A DNA stretch of 50,224 bases from an uncultured Methanomassiliicoccales archaeon (GCA_949292635.1 CASEZY010000009.1:1-50224), one strand, 5' to 3'. Shown: positions 34,058 to 41,568, numbered from the stretch's first letter. Notes: generated by a model not told the origin, from the sequence alone. Numbers and translations are program-made.

Positions 34058-34843
34058 ATGCACCCCGAGAAGCTGCCTCGCGTCACCGAGGACGACGCGG
34101 AAGAGCTCAGGACATTCATCAAGGAATACATACAGCGCAGCGGTCGCGACGGCGTGGTCGTGGGCCTCAGCGGAGGGATAGACTCCGCGGTGGTCACCAA
34201 GCTCGCCGCCGATGCATTGGGTGCGGACAAGGTGCACTGCATCTACCTCCCCGCTGCCACCAGCCCCGCCGCCGACAGGGAGAACACCGAGAACCTGTGC
34301 AGGACCTGGGGCCTCGGATACGAGTGCATCGATATCCAGCCCGCTGTTGATGCCTTCAAGACCATGCTGCACAGCGACCTCTCACCGGTGGATTCGGGCA
34401 ACATCGCCGCCAGGTGCAGGATGACCGTGCTGTACAGCCGGGCCAAGACCATGAACCGCGTGGTGTTGGGCACCAGCAACCAGAGCGAGCTGCTGATGGG
34501 GTATTTCACCAAATTCGGCGACGGGGCCTGCGATCTGGTCCCGTTGGCCAACATGTACAAGACCAACGTCCGCCAGCTGGCGAGACTGCTGGGCCTGCCC
34601 GCCGACATCATCTCCCGTCCTCCCTCCGCAGGATTCTGGGAGGGACAGACCGACGAGGACGAGATGGGGATATCGTACGATCTCCTGGACCAGGTGCTCT
34701 GGGGCATCGAGCAAGAGGATACCGACCCCGAGATCGCCAACCGCACCGGCGTGTCGCTGGAGAAGGTCAAGGCGATCCGCCAGAGGGTGGGCGACATGGT
34801 CCACAAGAGGGTCCTGGCCACACGTCCGGGCAACCTTCTTTGA
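34058..34843 (+). CDS. nadE: NAD+ synthetase, ammonia-type domain
   Basis: Amidates nicotinic acid adenine dinucleotide to NAD+ using ATP. The 261-residue protein is an adenine nucleotide alpha hydrolase with the PP-loop VVGLSGGIDSAVV (SGGIDS at 38-43), GTSNQSELLMGYFTKFGDGA and KTNVRQLARLLGLP. No N-terminal glutaminase domain is fused, so it is the NH3-dependent form or depends on a partner. The start ATG 34058 lies about 28 bases after the TATA-like ttttaagt (leaderless). Earlier in-frame starts at 33989 lie upstream of that promoter. Confidence 0.95.
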   Translation: MHPEKLPRVTEDDAEELRTFIKEYIQRSGRDGVVVGLSGGIDSAVVTKLAADALGADKVHCIYLPAATSPAADRENTENLCRTWGLGYECIDIQPAVDAFKTMLHSDLSPVDSGNIAARCRMTVLYSRAKTMNRVVLGTSNQSELLMGYFTKFGDGACDLVPLANMYKTNVRQLARLLGLPADIISRPPSAGFWEGQTDEDEMGISYDLLDQVLWGIEQEDTDPEIANRTGVSLEKVKAIRQRVGDMVHKRVLATRPGNLL

Positions 34844-34887
34844 TCTTTCTGCCTCCGTCGGCCGTCAAGCGGTCGGACGGAGACATA

Positions 34888-34898
34888 ATCTTTATTAA
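34888..34898 (+). promoter_or_regulatory. TATA box of tRNA-Glu
   Basis: ATCTTTATTAA lies 26-36 bases before the tRNA 5' end. Confidence 0.5.
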
Positions 34899-34923
34899 CA
34901 AGTGGCGGATAAGGGGGATTCAA

Positions 34924-34996
34924 GCTCCTGTAGTGTAGCGGCCAATCATGAAGCCCTCTCGAGGCTTCGACTCGGGTTCAAATCCCGACGGGAGCA
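34924..34996 (+). tRNA. tRNA-Glu (anticodon CTC)
   Basis: The acceptor is GCTCCTG/CGGGAGC (one U-G pair) with discriminator A. The anticodon stem is AAGCC/GGCTT with loop CTCTCGA (anticodon CTC). The T stem is TCGGG/CCCGA with loop TTCAAAT. No intron, no CCA. The central body is nearly identical to tRNA-Asp at 13875. Confidence 0.97.
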
Positions 34997-35074
34997 CTCA
35001 TCCACCTTCTGCAAGATTTTCATCGGATCGGATTCCCATCGACGTTCGATCTTTACGTTGGATCCCGTGAGCGA

Positions 35075-35099
35075 CCGTACATCGAAATCAGATGTACGG
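35075..35099. other. Strong hairpin in the gap after tRNA-Glu
   Basis: CCGTACATC (35075-35083) and GATGTACGG (35091-35099) form a perfect 9-bp stem with a 7-base loop. It is 79 bases downstream of the tRNA and points to neither flanking gene. It may be a transcript-end structure, a small RNA or a regulator site; the rest of 34997-35139 has no gene. Confidence 0.5.
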
Positions 35100-35139
35100 A
35101 CCTTCCGGCCCTGGCGTGGTTCGAAGAGAGAATATATCT

Positions 35140-35184
35140 GCCGGGATGTCCCGGCAAGATGATGATAAGGTGCCCCGAGGGGCG
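35140..35184 (-). terminator. Hairpins after the acetate-transporter gene
   Basis: GCCGGG-ATGT-CCCGGC (35140-35155) and GCCCC-GA-GGGGC (35171-35184 region) lie directly downstream of the transporter stop on the minus strand. Confidence 0.5.
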
Positions 35185-35190
35185 TTTGCA

Positions 35191-35751
35191 TCAGAACGGG
35201 AGGATCTCCCTTCCGTGCTGCTCCGCCAGCACCTCCGCGAAGGCTGTGTACATGGCGGCGAGACCGCAGACCAGACCCACCGCGCCTCCGGCGGTGACGA
35301 TTGCGTCCACTCCGGTGAAGTGGCCCGCAGACAACAGGAAGAAGGTCACCGTCAGGGTGATGAACACTATCTTCAGCGAGACCCTTCCCTTCAGCGTCCC
35401 TATGAACAGGAACAGGGTCAGGATGCCCCACAGCAGCAGGTACGTTGCGATGGAGGGCTCCTCGAAGCCCATACCCGGCATTCCGATATGGGTCGCCACG
35501 AAGGTGAGCCAGAACATCCCGTAGAGGGTGAAGGCCACCGTTCCGAAGGTGTTCCCGTTCTTGTACTCCATCAACCCGGCGATGACCTGGGCGAGTCCAC
35601 CCACGAATATGCCCATCGCCAGGGTGATCCCGTCAAGTGCCAGTATACCCCCGGCGTTATGCAGGGAGAGAAGCACCGTGGTCATGCCGAAACCCAACAG
35701 CCCCAACGGGGCGGGGTTGGCTGTCTTGGTCGGCTGTGATTCGTCGGCCAT
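35191..35751 (-). CDS. GPR1/FUN34/YaaH family acetate-type transporter
   Basis: A 186-residue membrane protein with six hydrophobic segments and the family signature NPAPLGLLGFGMTTVLLSLH near residue 12. Family members (SatP) carry acetate, succinate or other short acids with protons, or act as channels. Acetate uptake for biosynthesis would suit a methylotrophic methanogen, but that is inference. ATG 35751 (MADESQPTKT) is 24 bases from a TATA box (minus strand ttttatataa, 35771-35780), so the longer start at 35790 is upstream of the promoter and rejected. Confidence 0.9.
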   Translation of the reverse strand: MADESQPTKTANPAPLGLLGFGMTTVLLSLHNAGGILALDGITLAMGIFVGGLAQVIAGLMEYKNGNTFGTVAFTLYGMFWLTFVATHIGMPGMGFEEPSIATYLLLWGILTLFLFIGTLKGRVSLKIVFITLTVTFFLLSAGHFTGVDAIVTAGGAVGLVCGLAAMYTAFAEVLAEQHGREILPF

Positions 35752-35852
35752 GGGACGGACATACAGTCCATTATATAAAATGGTGCTCAATCGACGAATA
35801 CCAAGTACGTCATTCGTCGAATAGATTTGGACGTCCCTGCCACATGAGGGAC

Positions 35853-37055
35853 TCAGATCCCTTTCAGCACATCCTCTATGGCCCCGGAAGCCAGGATAAC
35901 CTTGACGCCGGCATCCTCCAGCACCTTGGCCGGTAGCGGTCCGATCTCGGTGACCACGACGGTGGAAGCTCCCTTCAGCGACCTGAGGATCGATTCTATG
36001 TGGCTCCTATGGCTCTCTCCGGTAACGGCGGCGGAGGTGTCCACGTCCACCTTCTCCAGCAGACGGTGATGCTCTCCCGGACCGTAGACATAGAAGGACG
36101 GGGCGTTGCCGAATCCGCTGTCCACATGCACACTGTCCGTGGAGGCCACGGCGATGGAATCGTCCAATCTGTCCACGGTGATCGGCTTCACCGGGGCGCA
36201 GGAACCGCAGGCGAACTCCGCGGAACGGTCCTCGCCCAGTTTGCCGATGGCGTCGGCGCGGCATTGCTTGCAATGCCTCATGATGTTGATGCCCGTGCCC
36301 TCGCATTGATCCATCAGCGCCTTGCGCATGGCGGGGGTGGGGGCCTCCATGCCCTCGAACACCGTACCCTCCACAGGGATCAGCGGAAGGATGTTCACGC
36401 TGTAGGCGCCGCGTGACTTCACCTCGCGGACGATGTCGGGGATGTGGTCGGCGTTGACACCCGGGATCATCACGATGTTGATCTTCACCGCCATCCCCAG
36501 GGCCACGCATTCGTCAAGACCCAGCAGTTGTCTTTCCAACAGGATGGAAGCGCCTTCCTCGCCGTGATATGTCTTGCCTTGAAAGCCCACCTTGCCGTAC
36601 ACCTTGGCACCCACCTTCGGGTCCACGGCGTTCATGGTGATGGTCACGAATCGCACGCCGAGATCGTACAGCCTCTTGGCGTTGCCCGGGAGTGCCAGAC
36701 CGTTGGTGGATATGCAAAGGGTGAGACCGGGATGCTCCTTCGCTATGAGATCGATGGTCTCGAAGGTTGCCTCGTTGGCCAACGGGTCCCCGGGCCCTGC
36801 GATGCCTATGACCTTCAGCTCCGGGACCTTCTCCAGCACCATGCCCACCTTGTCCGAGGCCTGTCTCGGTGTCAAGACCTCGCTGGTGACACCGGGACGG
36901 GACTCGTTGCTGCAGTCGTACTTGCGGTTGCAGTAGTTGCACTGGATGTTGCAGGCAGGGGCTACGGGGAGATGCATCCTGGCGAACCTGCGGTGCGCCT
37001 CGTCGTTGTAGCAGGGATGGGTCTCCACCGCCTTCAGGACATCCTGGGAAGGCAT
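35853..37055 (-). CDS. nifB: NifB-type radical SAM protein with a NifX-like domain
   Basis: Builds the carbide-containing 8Fe core (NifB-co) used for nitrogenase cofactor. The 400-residue protein has the NifB start HPCYNDEAHRRFARMHLPV, the radical SAM cluster C35-x3-C39-x2-C42, CNYCNRKYDCSNESRPGV, and conserved GPGDPLAN and STNGLALP. Further Cys ligands for the K clusters lie in HCKQCRADAIGKLG and FACGSCAP. A C-terminal NifX/NafY-like domain (about 290-400, IAVASTDSVHVDSGFG) is fused. It is 2 bp behind an IscR-like regulator gene. No nifHDK lies in the window, so nitrogen fixation cannot be claimed from this locus alone. Confidence 0.88.
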   Translation of the reverse strand: MPSQDVLKAVETHPCYNDEAHRRFARMHLPVAPACNIQCNYCNRKYDCSNESRPGVTSEVLTPRQASDKVGMVLEKVPELKVIGIAGPGDPLANEATFETIDLIAKEHPGLTLCISTNGLALPGNAKRLYDLGVRFVTITMNAVDPKVGAKVYGKVGFQGKTYHGEEGASILLERQLLGLDECVALGMAVKINIVMIPGVNADHIPDIVREVKSRGAYSVNILPLIPVEGTVFEGMEAPTPAMRKALMDQCEGTGINIMRHCKQCRADAIGKLGEDRSAEFACGSCAPVKPITVDRLDDSIAVASTDSVHVDSGFGNAPSFYVYGPGEHHRLLEKVDVDTSAAVTGESHRSHIESILRSLKGASTVVVTEIGPLPAKVLEDAGVKVILASGAIEDVLKGI

Positions 37056-37057
37056 GC

Positions 37058-37501
37058 CTACAGGACCTCTATCAGCTTATTAGAGTCCTTGCATTCCTTG
37101 CCCCATTCGACAAGGTCCGCCAGGGTCACCTTGTCGATCACGCCGGAGACCGCATCGTCCACCATGGACCAGAGTTTGATTGCCGTGCAGGTGTCGTATC
37201 TGGCACAATGCTGGGACTTCCCCTTCACGCAGGGGATGGAGATCTCCCCCTCCATCTCGCGGATGATGGAACCGACGGTGTACTCCTCCGGAGGCTTTGC
37301 AAGACGGTAGCCTCCCTTGGGGCCGCGGGTGGATTCCACGAAGCCCGCGGATTTGAGGACGATCATGATCTGTTCGAGATATTTTGCGGAGATGTCCTGG
37401 GTCTCCGCCACCTCCTTGATGCGGACGGGGCGGTCGGTACTCTCTGCCAACTGCTGCATCATACGCAGTGCGTAGCGCCCTTTGGTGGATATGAACGTCA
37501 T
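37058..37501 (-). CDS. Rrf2/IscR-type Fe-S transcriptional regulator
   Basis: A 147-residue winged-helix protein: MTFISTKGRYALRMMQQLAE at the start, helix-turn-helix in VRIKEVAETQDISAKYLEQI, wing STRGPKGGYRLAKPPEEY. Three cysteines at 91, 99 and 105 sit where IscR ligates its [2Fe-2S] cluster. It probably senses Fe-S status or redox and controls itself and nifB, with which it forms an operon. GGGGGAG precedes the ATG. Confidence 0.92.
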   Translation of the reverse strand: MTFISTKGRYALRMMQQLAESTDRPVRIKEVAETQDISAKYLEQIMIVLKSAGFVESTRGPKGGYRLAKPPEEYTVGSIIREMEGEISIPCVKGKSQHCARYDTCTAIKLWSMVDDAVSGVIDKVTLADLVEWGKECKDSNKLIEVL

Positions 37502-37612
37502 TGCTCCCCCCGAAGTTTTCTATCCACACCTATTCGGTATGAATATTTAGTATTTACATACTCAACAGAGGTTTACGACCGTAGCCAGACGTCCGGATGT
37601 TGGATGCTTGAT

Positions 37613-38371
37613 TCATCCATCAACGGCCTTGCGGTATCCTGTGCTGAAATGCTTGTCGTACAATTTTGACAGCTGATAGTCGTCACCAAGGAACCATCCC
37701 ACCACCGTCAGCGCGGTGCGGGTGATGCCGGCCTCCTTCACCTTGCCGGCGATGTCCGAGAGGGTGCCTCTGACGATCTTCTGGTCGGGCCATGAAGCCT
37801 TGTAGACCACCGCCACGGGGGTATCCGGCTCGTAGCCGCCGGACATCAGCTTCTGGGTCAGCTCGTCCATGAAGCCCACGGACAGGAAGATGATCATGGT
37901 GGCGTGATGCCTGGCAAGGTCCTCCAGCTTCTCTCCCGGGGGCATGGGGGTCCTGCCCTCCATGCGAGTCAGTATCACGGTCTGGGACACGTCGGGGAGG
38001 GTGTACTCCGCCTTGAGGGCGGCCGCTGTGGCCAAGAACGAGCTCACTCCCGGGATCACGTCGTATTCGATGCCCAGTTCGTCCAAACGGTCCATCTGCT
38101 CCCTGTGCGCTCCGTAGACGGCGGGGTCCCCGGTGTGCACGCGGACCACCTTCTTCCCCTCGCGCTCCGCCTTGGACATGACCTCGATCACCTGGTCCAG
38201 GTCCATGTACGCGCTGTCGTGGATCTCCGCGCCCTCCTTGGCGCCCGCCAGCACCTGGGGGTTCACCAGCGAACCGGCGTACACGATCACGTCCGCCTCG
38301 TCGATGAGGCGCTTGCCCTTGATTGTCAGAAGCTCCGGGTCCCCGGGACCCGCGCCGATGAAGTGTATCAT
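37613..38371 (-). CDS. cbiF: Cobalt-precorrin-4 C11-methyltransferase
   Basis: A SAM-dependent tetrapyrrole methyltransferase of the anaerobic cobalamin pathway, 252 residues. The N-terminus IHFIGAGPGDPELLTIKGKR is the family GAGPGDPELLT signature, followed by DVIVYAGSLVNPQVL (specific to CbiF/CobM), VHTGDPAVYGAHREQMDRL and EYDVIPGVSSFLATAAALKA. It lies 1 bp after the stop codon of cbiL in the same operon. Corrinoids are essential for methylotrophic methanogenesis. Confidence 0.94.
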   Translation of the reverse strand: MIHFIGAGPGDPELLTIKGKRLIDEADVIVYAGSLVNPQVLAGAKEGAEIHDSAYMDLDQVIEVMSKAEREGKKVVRVHTGDPAVYGAHREQMDRLDELGIEYDVIPGVSSFLATAAALKAEYTLPDVSQTVILTRMEGRTPMPPGEKLEDLARHHATMIIFLSVGFMDELTQKLMSGGYEPDTPVAVVYKASWPDQKIVRGTLSDIAGKVKEAGITRTALTVVGWFLGDDYQLSKLYDKHFSTGYRKAVDG

Positions 38372-38372
38372 T

Positions 38373-39083
38373 TCAGAGACCTCCCTTCTTGGCTATCACG
38401 GTGGTGAAGTAGCCGTATTTGCGTTCCGGGTCCATGGGGCCCACGTACTCATCGTCCATCCCCACGTTGCTGATGACCGCCGCGTTCTCCCTGGGGAACC
38501 CATACTTGTCCATGAGACCCGCGATCTCGTGCATGGAGTTGAAGGCCTTCATCACCACCACGTTCTCGAATCCCACGAATGCGCGTTCCACGTCGGGGTT
38601 ATCCTTCGCGTAGGAAACCACCGCCAGGCCTTCCTCGCCTATCATCAGGGGCACGCCGGCCTTGGCAGCCCCGCCGCAGAAGGAAGGTATCCCGGGCACG
38701 ATCTCCGTCTCGTATCCGAGATCGCGCACCATGCGGTCGATGCGCATGTAGGTGCTGTACACGGAGACGTCGCCCAACGTTATCATGGCCACGTCCTCGC
38801 CGGCGTCGAGATGCTCCGCGATCTGCCTGACCGCCTCTTTGCGGAAGCCCTGGCGGACCTCGTCGCTGGGATCCATCCTGAACTCCAGCTCCAGGATGTC
38901 CTTGCCGGAGACGTCCACCCTCTCGCTGATGATGCTCAGGGCGGTGCTCCTCTCACCCTTCACCTTCACCGGGTATCCGATGGTGTGGGCGTTCTTCAGC
39001 GCGTTATAGGCCTTCAGGGTCATCAGGTCCGGGTCCCCCGGTCCTATGCCTATGCCATACAGCTTTCCCTTGGCGGAGGTCAT
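38373..39083 (-). CDS. cbiL: Cobalt-precorrin-2 C20-methyltransferase
   Basis: The 236-residue C20 methyltransferase of corrin synthesis: KLYGIGIGPGDPDLMTLKAY, KNAHTIGYPVKVKG, MITLGDVSVYSTYMRIDRMV and ETEIVPGIPSFCGGAA. The start ATG 39083 (MTSAKGKLYG) lies 26 bases from a TATA element shared with the divergent Cys-rich gene. The in-frame extension up to 39245 crosses that promoter and is not expected to be translated. Confidence 0.93.
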   Translation of the reverse strand: MTSAKGKLYGIGIGPGDPDLMTLKAYNALKNAHTIGYPVKVKGERSTALSIISERVDVSGKDILELEFRMDPSDEVRQGFRKEAVRQIAEHLDAGEDVAMITLGDVSVYSTYMRIDRMVRDLGYETEIVPGIPSFCGGAAKAGVPLMIGEEGLAVVSYAKDNPDVERAFVGFENVVVMKAFNSMHEIAGLMDKYGFPRENAAVISNVGMDDEYVGPMDPERKYGYFTTVIAKKGGL

Positions 39084-39104
39084 CGGAAGTCGGATGCGTA
39101 CCCC

Positions 39105-39114
39105 AGATATATTA
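39105..39114. promoter_or_regulatory. Bidirectional TATA element of cbiL and the Cys-rich gene
   Basis: AGATATATTA reads as taatatatct on the other strand. Its centre (about 39109) is 26 bases from ATG 39083 (minus) and 25 bases from ATG 39134 (plus). No ribosome binding sites are present on either side. One TATA core can thus serve two leaderless genes. Confidence 0.6.
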
Positions 39115-39133
39115 CTTGGTCCATACATCCAGC

Positions 39134-39481
39134 ATGGACGAGGAGTACTCCCGCAAGGTCGGGGAGGAGCTCTCCGCCGATCCCGTCGGCAGCAACGTCT
39201 CCTGCCCCTATTATCCGTGCCATCAGGAGGGACAGGACTGCACATTCTGCTTCTGTCCGTTCTATCCCTGCATGGACACCTCTCTGGGAGAGACGATCAT
39301 CGGCCGCAGGGGCAACCCCGTCTGGTCCTGCAAGTACTGCATGCTCCCCCATCGGGACGATGTGACCGTGCTGCTCCATTCCTCGCTGAGGGGCAGATGG
39401 CCCTGCGATCCGGAGACCCTCGGACCGCTGTTCGAGGAGGCTAAGCGCATGGAGGAGAGGCACCGCCGGGAAGGCCGCTGA
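39134..39481 (+). CDS. Cysteine-rich small-domain protein, probable metal binder
   Basis: A 115-residue protein with about ten cysteines, concentrated in NVSCPYYPCHQEGQDCTFCF and CPFYPCMDT, plus WSCKYCMLPHRD. It belongs to the zf-like 'cysteine-rich small domain' type (PF04071-like), found in methanogens and anaerobes, frequently near corrinoid genes as far as I recall. The shared promoter with cbiL supports a role in metal or corrinoid handling. Function is not established. The start ATG 39134 fits the TATA spacing. Confidence 0.78.
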   Translation: MDEEYSRKVGEELSADPVGSNVSCPYYPCHQEGQDCTFCFCPFYPCMDTSLGETIIGRRGNPVWSCKYCMLPHRDDVTVLLHSSLRGRWPCDPETLGPLFEEAKRMEERHRREGR

Positions 39482-39539
39482 TTCGAGAACAGGATCCTTC
39501 GTGTCGATATCCCCTTCGAAAAAAGGTTGTACACGCAAC

Positions 39540-39549
39540 TTATTTATAT
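39540..39549 (+). promoter_or_regulatory. TATA box of an operator-controlled small transcript
   Basis: TTATTTATAT, centred at about 39545, predicts transcription start near 39570, inside the palindrome at 39557-39576. Confidence 0.5.
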
Positions 39550-39556
39550 CTGCCAA

Positions 39557-39576
39557 TTGGTTGTCCAATCAACCAA
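39557..39576. promoter_or_regulatory. MarR-type operator
   Basis: TTGGTTG-TCCAAT-CAACCAA has perfect 7-bp arms and a 6-base spacer, with an overlapping second dyad ATTGG-ttgt-CCAAT. It sits on the predicted transcription start and about 210 bp upstream of a marR gene, the form and position expected of a MarR site. Confidence 0.65.
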
Positions 39577-39768
39577 AACACGATGCGGGGGCATCGTGAG
39601 GAGAGTGATGCAGAAAAAGAGGCGAAGAAGAAGGGCCGCGGTGCCGAGTGCTCAGACGATATCATGTTTCACCACACTAGTACAGTCCTTTTTTACGGCA
39701 CCGCGGTCAACCTACCACCACATACCCATGCACTGTCTGGCATCTCCGATGCGATAGTATTTATCTAA
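39570..39768 (+). ncRNA. Putative structured small transcript or small-protein gene
   Basis: Downstream of the operator promoter lies no conventional gene before marR. There is a long-range stem, CCGCGGTGCCG (39636-39646) with CGGCACCGCGG (39696-39706), 11 bp perfect, extended by two more pairs and closing a 49-base loop. A weak 61-codon frame from ATG 39583 to 39768 (MRGHREESDAEKEAKKKGRG...) overlaps it; its second half looks non-protein-like and lacks a ribosome binding site. A regulatory RNA is the better guess. No known RNA family is recognised. Confidence 0.35.
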
Positions 39769-39788
39769 AAAAGTTTCATAGGAATCTT

Positions 39789-40226
39789 ATGGAGGAGGAC
39801 TCCAAATCTTTCGGTCTGCTACCCTTCCCGGTGAAGATGAAGCATTTCATCGATTCCGTCTACACCAAGGCTGTGAAGGATACGGACTTCAGACCCTTCG
39901 ACCTACCATTCATCAGCGTGATTGGCAGATTTGACGGCATCTCCCAGAAGGAGATATCCGCCAGACTGGGCTACGACAAGTCCTACACCACCCGCATCAT
40001 CAACCACTTGATCGAGAACGGTTCGGTGGAGAATCGAGCCTCCGGGAAGACCCACTCCCTGCACCTCACCGAAAAGGGGCAGGAGGGACTGGAGATAGCC
40101 ATCGCGGTGGCTGAGGAGATCGAAGAGGTGCTTTTCACCGGATTCACCGACGAAGAGAAGGATGCCTTCATCGGCAGCATCGACCGCCTGGGCGACAACA
40201 TGCAGGCATGGGTCGACAAATTATGA
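39789..40226 (+). CDS. MarR family transcriptional regulator
   Basis: A 145-residue winged-helix protein. The recognition unit is GISQKEISARLGYDKSYTTR followed by IINHLIENGSVENRAS and the wing GKTHSLHLTEKGQEGLE; helical dimerisation ends flank it. It follows a TATA-like tagtatttat at about 39751-39760. It is coupled to the phosphatase gene through ATGA. It may bind the palindrome at 39557. Confidence 0.93.
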   Translation: MEEDSKSFGLLPFPVKMKHFIDSVYTKAVKDTDFRPFDLPFISVIGRFDGISQKEISARLGYDKSYTTRIINHLIENGSVENRASGKTHSLHLTEKGQEGLEIAIAVAEEIEEVLFTGFTDEEKDAFIGSIDRLGDNMQAWVDKL

Positions 40227-41011
40227 ACATGTACGGCGACGAGTTGGAATTCGCCGTTAACGCCGTACGCCGCGCAGCTTCGCTGTACAAGGGACGTTCG
40301 GTCCCCGGGGTGGAGAAGACCAACGGCATGGGCATCTACGATCTCGTCACCGATCTCGATACCGAGGCCGAGCGGCTGCTCAGGAACGCCATAGAGGAAC
40401 GCTATCCCGAGGACAGGTTCGTGGGCGAGGAGACGTCCTCCGCAGAAGAGACCGGTGGGCGCACCTGGATCGTGGACCCCATCGACGGCACCGTGAACTT
40501 CGTCCGCGGGATCCCCATGTACGGTACCCAGCTGGCACTTGCCATCGACGGGGAGCCGGTAATGTCCGTAATCTACCTTCCGGAGTTCGATGAGATGTAC
40601 ACCGCCACCGCTGAGGACGGGGCGAGATTGAACGGCAAGCCGCTTAAGATGAAACCGTGCGACGGAGGCCTTCACGGCTCCATCGTGGCGATGTGCGACT
40701 TCAGCCGCCGGGACCACAGGTACCGGGAGGTGCAGTACGACATCATCGGCTCCATGTACGATAAGGTTGCACGGATGAAGATGTTCGGCGCGGCTTGCTG
40801 CGACTTCGCCTTCCTAGCTTCGGGAAGGGTGGACGTCCACTTCCGCTACATGAACCACATCTGGGACTTCCTCCCCGGCATGTTCGTATGCAGGTGCGCC
40901 GGGGCCTACATACACCCCGAGCTCCTGAAGAAGAACTTCCTGCTGATAACTTCGGACGAGGCAGTCGCTCAGGAATTCTGCTCATCCGTGCTCAAGAACA
41001 TCGAGGTGTGA
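40223..41011 (+). CDS. Inositol monophosphatase / fructose-bisphosphatase family enzyme
   Basis: A 262-residue Mg2+-dependent sugar phosphatase. Metal ligands are visible in VTDLDTEAE, FVGEETSS and WIVDPIDGTVNFVRGIP, and in the C-terminal HIWDFLPG. Archaeal members often hydrolyse both inositol phosphate and fructose-1,6-bisphosphate, and also NADP in some cases. The start ATG 40223 overlaps the marR stop. It overlaps the convergent GNAT gene by 43 bp at its 3' end. Confidence 0.92.
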   Translation: MNMYGDELEFAVNAVRRAASLYKGRSVPGVEKTNGMGIYDLVTDLDTEAERLLRNAIEERYPEDRFVGEETSSAEETGGRTWIVDPIDGTVNFVRGIPMYGTQLALAIDGEPVMSVIYLPEFDEMYTATAEDGARLNGKPLKMKPCDGGLHGSIVAMCDFSRRDHRYREVQYDIIGSMYDKVARMKMFGAACCDFAFLASGRVDVHFRYMNHIWDFLPGMFVCRCAGAYIHPELLKKNFLLITSDEAVAQEFCSSVLKNIEV

Positions 41012-41568
41012 CCCTCGTCGACGAAGAGCATCGCCGAGCAGGAGCACGGGTTCCCGCAGACGGGGCAGTCGTGGCCGTTGGGGAACGCACGGGGGTCGTT
41101 CCAATAGCCCTGCACCTCCCTCACCGCCACCAGGCCCAATCTTTCCAACGGACGGGCGATGTTGACGGTGCCGCGGACGCTCTTCCATGCCATGGCGCAG
41201 ATGACGCCGGCTTTGCGGCGTTCCAATTCTTCCATACAGCGGCGCAGCATGGCGGTGCCCGCCCCGCACCCCTTATGGGAGTCGTCGACCGACACCGACG
41301 CTATGTATCCGACGGGACACAGGGACAGCAGCGCCTCCCGGTCCGCACCGTCCAGATGGAGCTCTGGATCCACGTCGCCGGGGCCCAGCATATCGCAGAT
41401 CGCGAAACCTATCGGCCTGTCGTCGAGAGATGCCACGAAGCAGAACCTGTCCCCGCCCTCGAGGGCCTTCTCGAAATCCCCCCGATCCAGGTAATCGGAG
41501 CCCAACTCCGCCGCCGATATGCGAAGGAGTTTCGAGATCTGGCACTCCTCCAAGGGCCCTACGTTCAT
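40969..41568 (-). CDS. GNAT family N-acetyltransferase with a C-terminal Cys cluster
   Basis: A 199-residue acetyltransferase. The acetyl-CoA loop is YIASVSVDDSHKGCGAGTAM followed by LRRCMEELERRKAG, and the fold continues with GTVNIARPLERLGLVAV. A Cys-rich tail (CPVCGNPCSCSAMLF) could bind a metal, which is unusual for GNATs. The substrate is unknown. ATG 41568 overlaps the stop of the upstream membrane gene (ATGA), so it is the second gene of a minus-strand pair. Confidence 0.85.
   Translation of the reverse strand: MNVGPLEECQISKLLRISAAELGSDYLDRGDFEKALEGGDRFCFVASLDDRPIGFAICDMLGPGDVDPELHLDGADREALLSLCPVGYIASVSVDDSHKGCGAGTAMLRRCMEELERRKAGVICAMAWKSVRGTVNIARPLERLGLVAVREVQGYWNDPRAFPNGHDCPVCGNPCSCSAMLFVDEGHTSMFLSTDEQNS

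Noticed and set aside
39084-39133. Cobalamin riboswitch before cbiL
   Set aside because: The gap is only 50 bp and both transcripts appear leaderless, so there is no room for a riboswitch and no B12-box-like sequence.
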